A stretch of DNA of 64,000 nucleotides from Forficula auricularia (Eukaryota; Arthropoda; Insecta; Dermaptera; Forficulidae). Below, in pieces: positions 56,206-64,000 of this stretch (within the stretch, counting starts at the first letter, position 1; every line of letters starts with the position of its first letter). Location of the stretch: NCBI GenBank assembly GCA_024734495.1, contig JALMQS010000085.1, positions 18,670,474-18,734,473 on the forward strand. The letters are read 5' to 3'. Under the pieces are notes generated by a model. It ran no database searches. It worked only from the letters and a program-made list of their open reading frames with translations, and was not told where the DNA came from. A program made the translations under genes and the position numbers.

Positions 56206-57655
56206 TTCTTCGTTCAGAAAATCATTTTAAATTTACAAAATACTTGAATAAAATTTATTGTTTAAATTTCTACTCGACTGTTAAAATTTAATTTTTGATT
56301 TTATTATTTTATAATAATAAATTTTGTATTGACATTATTTCTTTCAGCAAGTAAACTGAATAAAGTTGTTGTTCAATTAGTTACTTAATTATTTTTGCAA
56401 ATTTAATTGTAATTTGTTGTAAAAAAGTAATAATTTTGAATAATTTATTATAAGAATAAACTGTGATTAAATTATTGTTCATAAATTTTAAATTTTAAAT
56501 TTGGAAACATCATTACAATTTTTGTAACTCTAGCTTTTAAAAGGCCCGCCTCAATCTTTGTCGCTCGTTCCGCGCTCTCGCTTGCACTTCAAGCCTTAAA
56601 TGGAACGCCTCAGAGCGAGGTAACGCCGCATGAGAAATGTTTTTTCGAGCGTGCAGCCGGCTTCATCGAATTATAAGACGTTGTCACGTCAAAAAACGAC
56701 TTCAAAAAAATTAAATGCAATAAATAAAATAATAAGAACTCAAAAATAAAATAAAATGCACTAAAAGGTATAAAATAATTATCTAATTTAGTTACAACTA
56801 AACGATGAAATGTTTACATGAAATCACTTTTTGAAGTCGGTGCCAAAAATATACATTTTATGAATCGAACTCGACGGATATTTCTTAGTACGTTTGGCGA
56901 CTGGCTTATATAGCTTGTTTAGCACCGACTTCAAAAAGTGATTTCATGTTAATATTTCGTCGTTTAGTTGTAACTAAATAGTGCATTTTAGTTGTTTTTT
57001 GAGCTCTTATTATTTTATTTGTTGCATTTCATTTTTTTGAAGTCAGTTTTATTTTTTTATAAAAATTATTTTTATTTTTCTCTTTTTAGTGATGTTATTA
57101 ATAGTGACTTAATATAATACCTTGCATGCATCTCGTAAGAGAAAGCGTCGGAGCGAATGAATCAGAAAATGATAATAAAATTCAATTCATAAATATAGAA
57201 ATTCTTTCGAAACGTTTGCGGGTTTTAAATGAATGTTTTAAGATTTTTTTTATAAAAGATTTTATTTATTTTAATTTCGATTATTTCCTCATAAGAATTG
57301 GAGATATTTCGTCATTGATCATATCATCAGAACTTGACCAAAATAATATGGGACCACCCCTAAGTCACCCCCTTTCCAATAAAAAAAGAATCATGGAAAT
57401 CGGTCCACGTGGCAGTTCTCGCTGAACATACATAAAATAAATAAATAAATAGGTATCTTAATTATCTTGGAGCTATACTGACCCAAAAGCAGAAAGAATA
57501 ATTAAAATCGGTTCATAAACAAAGAAGTTATATCTGAACAAACATAACAAAAAAGGTCCAATACCAATGAAATTTATAAATGTAATTTTTGTTTTTCAGA
57601 GGATGAGGAACAAAATAAGTGTTTGTTTATGAATATGACTTATCAATTGCAACGT

Positions 57656-57691
57656 GCCGAAAAGCCAAAAAAAAAAAAAAAAAAAAAAAAA
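57656..57691 (+). mobile_element. 36-bp micro-retroinsertion with poly(A)
   Basis: Eleven bases (GCCGAAAAGCC) plus A25 lie between two identical 21-bp segments (57635..57655 and 57692..57712). The opposite palindrome arm has the uninterrupted sequence. The structure is that of an extremely 5'-truncated poly(A) retroinsertion with a TSD. Confidence 0.65.
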
Positions 57692-57696
57692 ATGAC

Positions 57697-57752
57697 TTAT
57701 CAATTGCAACGTTTCGCCACTTTTATTGCAGCTTCTTCAGGCTCTCGATAAA
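57697..57752 (-). ncRNA. Hammerhead ribozyme candidate
   Basis: Minus strand: stem I TTATCGAGAGC with GCAATTGATAA (two pairs, an internal loop, then seven pairs), core CTGAAGA, extra A, stem II GCT/GGC around a longer loop, GAA, ACGT and T. Partner of the motif at 58509..58561. Confidence 0.6.
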
Positions 57753-58020
57753 TAAATCTCCAAACACTTTGTCATTTTTCACATCACAGACACTGGAATA
57801 CATCTCTATTTTGTCATCAACAACTCAAAAACACCAATATCAAAAAATATACAATCATAACCCTTACAATTTCACTGGTAAAATTAAAAATATTTCAAAA
57901 TTAGTCAAAATATTATAAAACTATTCACAATGATGGAATAGTAATAATATTAGTTAATACAGTAAAGGCGTGTAGTTTCACAGTGAATGAAATAAAACTC
58001 AAAGAGGTTTATACAAACTC

Positions 58021-58111
58021 AATATATTTCGGATTATTAGTCCATCATCAGGAGTATTAACTTGTAAACTCCTGATGATGGACTAATAATCCGAAATATA
58101 TTGAGTTTGTA
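58021..58111. ncRNA. Inverted pair of hammerhead candidates
   Basis: On the minus strand (58021..58052) and the plus strand (58063..58111) the same motif as at 34368 appears: CTGATGA, extra T, GGA-CTAATAA-TCC, GAAA, with stem I GTAAACTC/GAGTTTGT intact on the plus strand. Confidence 0.55.
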
Positions 58112-58508
58112 TAAACCTCTTTGAGTTTTATTTCATTCACTGTGAAACTACACACCCTTTACTCTATTAACTAACATCATGTTTCACCTAAAACCTACAC
58201 CACTTTCCATAAGTAAAAGTAATAATATTTATATTTAATTATTTGTTTAAACAACAAACAAACAACAACAAACAAATAATTAAATATAAATATTATTACT
58301 AGTCCATCATTGTGAATAGTTTTATAATATTTTGACTAATTTTGAAATATTTTTAATTTTACCAGTGAAATTGTAAGGGTTATGATTGTATATTTTTTGA
58401 TAATGGTGTTTTTGAGTTGTTGATGACAAAATAGAGATGTATTTCAGTGTCTGTTTGTATATTAATGGCAGAGCTTTAAAAAAAATGACAAAGTGTTTGG
58501 AGATTTAT

Positions 58509-58561
58509 TTATCGAGAGCCTGAAGAAGCTGACAAAAGTGGCGAAACGTTGCAATTGATAA
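58509..58561 (+). ncRNA. Hammerhead ribozyme candidate
   Basis: Stem I TTATCGAGAGC (58509..58519) pairs with GCAATTGATAA (58551..58561): two core-proximal pairs, a two-base internal loop and seven further pairs. The core is CTGAAGA, stem II GCT...GGC, then GAA, ACGT and T. This is the most complete stem I of the dimer-type motifs in the window. Confidence 0.65.
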
Positions 58562-58759
58562 GTCATAAACAAACACATATTTTGTTCCTCATCCTCTGAA
58601 AAACAAAAATTACATTTATAAATTATGGAACTGAATCCCAATGATGATAATGAAATTTATATTTTTTCCAATCAGAAACTAGACTGAACCCAATGCAAAA
58701 AAAAAATCAGTCGAATTGAGAAGCTCCTCCTTTTTTGAAGTCGGTTAAAAAGAAATAAA

Positions 58760-59480
58760 TGAAAGCTGCATCTCTCTTATTTAAACTACTAAATTACTAA
58801 ATTAATACAACTACAGCTATAAAGAATTCCTAAAATAAATAATTAAATAATAAGATAAGATTAGATACATTTTTAAAAATATTTCCGTGTTTTTAAATTG
58901 ATAGAGTTATTTAAAATTAAATAAGATTTCGAGAGGGGAGGGTCCAGATCACGTGCCTGCTCGGATACATTTTCATATAGTACTCATATATTACAATTTA
59001 TTTATAATATAAATTAAAATGTAAATTCTTACCATAAGGGATGCTGTGAATCCCATCTGTAGCAACCCATATGGTCCCATGGACTGTATACACACACACA
59101 ACACACACCTTTTCTCGCCTGTGTCCGCGAGTCAACTGAAAAGAAAGAAATAAAATAATATTATTATCTATTCGGAATAAATTCCCGTTAGCTTTTCGCT
59201 TTCTTATCATTATCGGCTGGAGAGACAGAAACGAAAAAATTTATATTAAAAGTCCATTATTACAATTTTCAATGAATTCTATTTTTTGACGGATTACAGG
59301 TTCGACTAGAAATAGAACCAAAAATTATGGTGGGGGGGGGGGGGGGGATTAAAAAAAATTAAAATTATAAAATTTTCAAACCAAAAAAAAAGAAAAATGA
59401 AATTTACTATAAAATGAATGTATAATAAAAAAAAGGAGAGTTGTTATTTATTTCGGGGGCCAAAATTGGGGAGCTTCAAT
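58760..59480. other. Low-repeat DNA with G-run and (AC)n tract
   Basis: The segment 58920-59230 has balanced composition with an (AC) tract near 59092-59108. A G18 run at about 59331-59348 precedes repeat-like AT-rich DNA. No gene supported. Confidence 0.4.
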
Positions 59481-59508
59481 AAAAATAATTTTTAGAAAAA
59501 AATAAAAA

Positions 59509-60216
59509 CCGACTTCAAAAAATTAAATGCAACAAATAAAATACACTAAAAGGTATAAAATAATTATTATCTTATTTAGTTACAACTAAACGACGAAATA
59601 TTAACATGAAATTACTTTTTGAAGTCGGTGCCAAACTAACTATACCTATAAGCGAGCATACCCTCCAAACGTACTAAGTAAGATCCGTCGAGTGCGATTC
59701 ATAAAAGGTATATGTTTGGCACCAACTTCAAAAAGTAATTTCATGTTAATATTCGTCGTTTAGTTGTAACTAAATAAGATAATAATTATTTTATACCTTT
59801 TAGTGTATTTTATTTGTTGCATTTAATTTTTTGAAGTCGGTTTTTATTTTTTCTTAAAATTATTTTTATTTTCTCTTTTAGTGATGTTATTAATAGTGAT
59901 CATATCATCAGAACTTGACCAAATTAATATGACACCATCCCTAAGACACCCCCTATCGGATAAAAAAAGAACCATCGAAATCGGTTCATAAACAAAGAGG
60001 TTAGGTCTAAACAAACCTAATAAAAAAGGTCTAATACCTATGAAAAAAATACGAAAAAAATGGGACCAATCGGAAGCTAGACTGGACCCAATGCAAAAAA
60101 AAATTTCAAAATCGGTTGAGAATTGGCGGAGATATGAGGTAACATAGGCACAAAAAAAAAAAAAAAAAAAAAAATTCAATCGAATAGAGAACCTCCTCCT
60201 TTTTTGAAGTCGGTTA
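59509..60216 (+). repeat. Palindromic repeat family E1, copy D, loop inverted
   Basis: This is a complete copy from CCGACTTCAAAAAATT to CTTTTTTGAAGTCGGTTA, with an A22-type run at about 60150-60172. The palindrome loop (about 59628-59720) is in the opposite orientation to copies A, B and C, while the arms and tail keep the same orientation. Confidence 0.85.
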
Positions 60217-60934
60217 AAACAATAAAGCTATATCAATTATAAGTCCTAGACCCTTTGATCGATTTGTACGAAATTTTGCCTATCCATCCTATAACAACCT
60301 TATGAAAATGACTCACTATGTGAATTTGATAGTAACCAAAAAAGAAGGGTGGGGTAGGGGGGAGGAATTCAAAAATAATTTAAAATAATAAAATTTCCAA
60401 ACAAAAATCGAAGAAAGCTGATTTTTCTAATAAAATAGTCTCATTAGTAATGAAGCTGTTGAAGCTTTATTTTTATGATTAATTTGATTAAAATTTGAAT
60501 TTTTATTTAAATCACACATAATTAATTATAATTATTTATTGAACACGAACAAATAATACAATATAACTACGACGTTTCGATCGACTTATTCTGCGATCGT
60601 TCTCAAGTATGAGCACCCACTCCGATTATAGGTTAACCGAGCCAATCACGTGTCGGTCAGGGGGCGCTGAGGTCGTCAGTATGTTGGTTTTTTGACTGGA
60701 CTTTACATGTAGTCCATAGAGTAATATAGGGTGGAAGGATGCCGAATATCGAAAAGCGCTCTCTAGCGGCTCGGAGAACATTATTCTTAGTCCTTAAGAG
60801 CTATTCAAAGATCATAGTCATAGGGCATTCAAAGCCTTTGTCATCATAGATAAAAGATTCATACAGGCTTTGTGCTAAACGTTCATTTAGAAAATTTCCC
60901 ACGTACAAATTTATAGATTAAAATATTATTAAAT

Positions 60935-62544
60935 ATGCCTAGTTCTCGACGTCAATGTTTTGTGAAAGGTTGCTTTCGCGACACAAAATCAGATAAAGAA
61001 CATACTTTTTTTAAACGACACAAAAATCCTGAAATGTAAGTACCTACCCTATATAAAATTAGCTAGTAATTTATTTATTTGATTTTTATATGTTAATCTA
61101 TATATATAAAAACCATTGTCAGACAGTACCCGTGGCGCAGCAAGGTGGACATGTGCGGAAAAAGCAACTAATATTCAATGACAGTTGTTATATTGTCAAA
61201 TTTTACAAATAAAACATCTCTATTCTCTATATTATATATCTATAATATCTCTATATATTAATATATTCCTCTATATAGCTTAGACTATTAGATTTACGGC
61301 GTGTCTCATTTGAAATTTTAGTAGACAAATTTATTAATTTTAAATATATTATACTATATAATATACTATATAATATTCGTCTAGATTAATTTGTAACAAC
61401 GCTTAGAGAAATTTCTCTAAAAAAATTACTCTCTTGCCTAGAATCGAACCGACGAACTCTTGAACTATGGTCATTGGCTCTAGCGATTACACCATTGGGA
61501 CATTAATATTTTTATCTTGATTTCTCTTACTAAAACTAGATATTTTTGATTTAGACTTTGTGTCGAGATAATATTGTATTCATTTGAACTCGAATGAAAA
61601 TGAAAAAAACACCAATTGATTTTAAATTAAAAAACATTAAATATGTATTAATTAACGAGGCAAATTTGAAATATAATTGTCAGCTAAGATTTTAAACTGA
61701 CAGCTCCAATGGATTTTCATTAACCAGGCAAATTTGAAATATAATTTTAATTTGCACTCGAATTTTGAAATGAAAGACTCCAATTCATTTTAAATTAAGA
61801 AACATTAAATATATTTTTTGTAATTAATTAAATTAATTGAACCGCGTAAATTTGAATAATTTCCATGATTCAGCCTGCGAATTTTTTGCAGTTCATAAAT
61901 CATTTCATTATTTTTGTTTTGAAAAGGAAAAATGAAATTTAAATTTAAATTTTAAATTTAAATATATTCATAATTATTCCCCCCCCCCCCCGCCACTCAA
62001 AAATTAAAGAGGCGAAACTTTTAAGAGACGATGTATTTTCGGTAGTTTACGGGTATACATTTGGAGTGTGGTTTTTTAAGAGGAATAAAATTTTTGTACC
62101 GAGACGCTGCCCGGAGGGCGTGAGCTTCGAGGCGCTGCCGAAGGCACGCCCTCGAAGCTCGTATATTAATATATATTTAATTTTTTTGAAATAAATCATA
62201 CCGCGAAAATTATTATTTTTTTTTTTTTTTGAATTTAAGAAAAATATAAATTCTTAAGATTTTAGTAGACAAATTAATTTTAAAATATATATATATATAT
62301 ATATTTAATTTATAATATAAGTTTTAATTAGATATGATTTAATGGGATAATGAGATTAATTCTTAATTTATTACTGCGCGGGTCATTTGAAATTTTAGTA
62401 GATAAATTAATTTTAAAATTATTATATATAATTAATTTAAAGACACTTTTTAGATAAATTTAAATATTAAAATGTATTATTAAAAAAAAATAGGTTTCCA
62501 ACCGATCGGGAACTTCGAGAGAAATGGTTGCATGCTCTAATAAA
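60935..62544 (+). CDS. THAP zinc-finger gene, first two exons (partial)
   Basis: Exon 1 (60935..61035) starts ATG and encodes MPSSRRQCFVKGCFRDTKSD, then HTFFKRHKNPE, ending at the donor GTAAGT. Exon 2 starts at 62494 after TAG, restores the phase and encodes FPTDRELREKWLHALI, with a possible donor GTATTT after 62544; otherwise a stop follows at 62552. C8-x4-C13 and the W of REKW fit the first half of a THAP (C2CH) domain. The CxxH half and the rest of the gene were not found before the window end. THAP domains bind DNA and occur in host factors and in P-element-type transposases, so either origin is possible. Intron 1 contains E4. Confidence 0.65.
61375..62163 (-). mobile_element. Repeat family E4, copy 2 (reverse), SINE-free
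   Basis: It is the inverse of 18785..19740 but lacks the 119-bp SINE, giving an empty site near 61812. A C12 run matches the G13 run of copy 1. It lies in the intron of the THAP gene. Confidence 0.75.
61436..61504 (-). other. tRNA-like segment of E4, copy 2
   Basis: Minus strand: box A-like TGGTGTAATCG, GTTCAAGAG at the anticodon position and box B GGTTCGATTCTAGG. The acceptor ends do not pair. Not a functional tRNA gene. Confidence 0.55.
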
Positions 62545-63039
62545 GTATTTATAAAGCATTTAATGATATTTTTTCATCTTTCTTTGATCAATATTCATTA
62601 TTCAAAAAATATTTTTTTCAAAACATATAATTACGGACAGCTAATAATCCCATCTCGAGACGCTGCCCGCCAGGGCCACCAGCCCGAAGGGCCGAGCGGC
62701 CGTAGGCAAACCAGGTTCTGCTCGTTCATTAATAATTTAATTATAGAGCTAAAGAGGGCTGTTTCCGCCAGAGAGCTCTGTAACTCGTATAATCTAAAAA
62801 ACATTGGATTTTGGACCCTCCCACTCTATATTACTCTATGATGTAGTCTATATAAGCCCGACCGACACGTGATTGGCTCAGTTAACCTATAACTGGAGTG
62901 GGTGCTCATACTTGAGATCGATCGCAGAATAAGTCGAACGAAACGTCGTAGTTATATTGTATTATTTGTTTCAATAAATAATTATAATTAATTATGTGTG
63001 ATTTAAATAAAAATTCAAATTTTAAAATAGTCTCATAAT

Positions 63040-63690
63040 TAAAAGGAGATATTAGCGTGGTAAAGTCATGTGCAGGGTCATATTAATTAGCTTAATTAAA
63101 TAATAAAATAATTTTTAGATATCTAGAATTAACAGTCAGAATAATTTAATCAATTATTTCCATAATATTTAATATTTTGTCCTCCTCTTCCTCCCTCGCT
63201 TCTTCTCTAGAGTAGGCAAAACGTTTTATTTTTTCCTAGCTGATTACTCGATTGTGGTCTGTTTACTTTAAAAACAAACTGTCAAGCTTGAGATCAATTT
63301 TGCCCTCTCGCTCTTGAGTTTAGAGTAGAGCAAACGTTACGTTTATTCTCCCTAAACTGCCTCTCGAAATCCCCTTGCCAGTCTCGACAAGACAAACAAT
63401 ATCAAAGATGCAGAAACACTCCAAGGAGAACTCGAGTTCTATTATAATATTAATATTAAGCTTACAATTGGATTATTAGATAAACCAAGATGGAAACTGG
63501 CCAAGCTGTCTGTGCCTGCCTGGCATGTTTAACCCGATATAGTAAAAGAAAATAAACCAGCTAAATGCGAGTCAGGCATACACACACACTGAGAATCTGG
63601 TACCTTATATCTCTTAAAATACTTGAAATATCAAATTCATTCTTATGCTATAGTGATAAGGATAGAATAACAAATTTTTTTCATAATTTT
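63040..63690. other. Low-repeat DNA, no gene seen
   Basis: The segment 63170-63560 has CT-rich tracts and balanced composition, with no other copy and no supportable exon. Confidence 0.4.
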
Positions 63691-63692
63691 AA

Positions 63693-64000
63693 GTTAAGGT
63701 AGTTGTTCGGCCAAATGCGTTTTCTTAGGATTTTTTTGAAATTTAGACAGATTATTATTTAAATACTTCTGCATCGATTGGTGGCAAAACGAAATTTTTG
63801 AACAATACAGTTCCGGAGATATTAAATTTCAAAAATCGAGTTTTTCAGGCTCTATTAACATTGCACTATACGGAATATCGGGAAATTTACATACATATTT
63901 AATTATAATTAAGAAACACTTCTTACCATTTTTATAAAAAACTAAACCAACATTAAACAATAACCAATACATATTTTAAGACAATTTTGATTCATAGTTA
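63693..64000 (-). repeat. Repeat family E5, copy at window end (reverse)
   Basis: It starts TTAAGGTAGTTGTTCGGCC and matches the left arm in BEN intron 1 up to the window end, where it is cut. Confidence 0.7.

Larger units (their letters stand above)
57579..58648. mobile_element. Palindromic Penelope-type insertion with 13-bp TSD
   Basis: AATGAAATTTATA flanks it at 57566..57578 and 58649..58661. The two outer arms (about 57579-57920 and 58310-58625) are inverse and each carries a hammerhead. The centre holds a second, smaller palindrome with a further pair of hammerhead-like motifs (58010-58111). There is no reverse transcriptase, so it is non-autonomous. Confidence 0.75.
56691..58750 (+). 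repeat. Palindromic repeat family E1, copy C (interrupted)
   Basis: The palindromic head (56691-57060), with its loop in the same orientation as copies A and B, is followed by a tail. The tail carries an extra segment (57115-57240) and is split at the CAATGAAA site by a 1.07-kb palindromic insertion. It ends CTCCTTTTTTGAAGTCGGTTA near 58745. Confidence 0.75.
60445..63023 (+). mobile_element. Penelope-like E8 composite carrying THAP exons, 13-bp TSD
   Basis: AAAATAGTCTCAT flanks it at 60432..60444 and 63024..63036. The left end (60445..60745) and right end (62797..63023) are inverse copies of the E8 end, both with CACGTG, the ATAGAGTAATATAG block and the hammerhead-like region (60565..60605 minus; 62914..62940 plus). 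The right end lacks the outer 45 bp. The interior holds THAP exons, E4 copy 2 and a further fragment of E4 GC-rich sequence (62655..62703). Confidence 0.65.

Noticed and set aside
59844..60179. 111-codon minus-strand frame
   Set aside because: It is antisense to the E1 tail, starts in an A-run and is found only because that repeat copy has few stops.
62703..62842. Third THAP exon
   Set aside because: A frame reading FCSFINNLIIELKRAVSARE exists, but the expected CxxH pattern and a phase-matched acceptor were not convincing.

Overview
The window is repeat-rich, AT-rich animal DNA, almost certainly from an arthropod and most likely an insect. The repertoire of a BEL/Pao LTR retrotransposon, mariner and pogo/Tigger transposase remnants, jockey-like and R2-like LINE fragments, and Penelope-type hammerhead motifs points that way. 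The style of the BEN and THAP proteins and of a DUF4817-like remnant suggests a hemipteroid insect, but that is inference. There are no bacterial operons, no rRNA genes and no CRISPR array.

Only two sequences look like host-type spliced genes. The first is a seven-exon BEN-domain gene on the + strand (34674..38890). It has an N-terminal SH3/Tudor-like region, a coiled coil and a C-terminal BEN domain. All junctions are GT-AG and all phases agree except one, at an A10 run in exon 3, where the frame slips by one base. The second is the start of a THAP zinc-finger gene (exons 60935..61035 and about 62494..62544). It lies inside a 2.6 kb insertion with inverted repeated ends and a 13-bp target-site duplication.

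Layout by region. 1-4.2 kb: nested palindromic repeats (family E1, family E2 with an internal minisatellite, family E3). 4.9-6.3 kb: a short TIR transposon with an intact 233-codon gene. 6.8-10.4 kb: palindromic elements, one with two good hammerhead-ribozyme folds. 11.3-12.8 kb: an E2 copy split by an R2-like LINE tail. 13.7-14.1 kb: a 432-bp deleted mariner. 14.3-16.6 kb and 20.3-20.8 kb: three 5'-truncated LINE fragments, each with a clear TSD. 17.2-20.1 kb: a palindromic E6 element filled with E1 and E4; the E4 copy holds a tRNA-like region and a 119-bp SINE. 21.2-25.2 kb: jockey-like LINEs, and a pogo/Tigger element carrying a Penelope-like piece and a LINE. 25.8-34.4 kb: repeats and minisatellites. 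34.7-38.9 kb: the BEN gene, with introns packed with palindromic elements. 42.8-51.1 kb: a young BEL/Pao element with two 1.7-kb LTRs, intact Pol and gutted Gag. 51.1-54.4 kb: mostly low-repeat DNA. 54.5-64 kb: further E1, E2, Penelope-like and E4 copies, and the THAP insertion.

The most noteworthy signal is a set of about eleven motifs of the form CTGANGA, stem II, GAAA, some with clearly pairing stem I and a tiny stem III. They sit in several different palindromic elements. They match the small hammerhead ribozymes known from Penelope-like retroelements, although no Penelope reverse transcriptase is seen here. Family names E1-E8 are local labels used only in this annotation.
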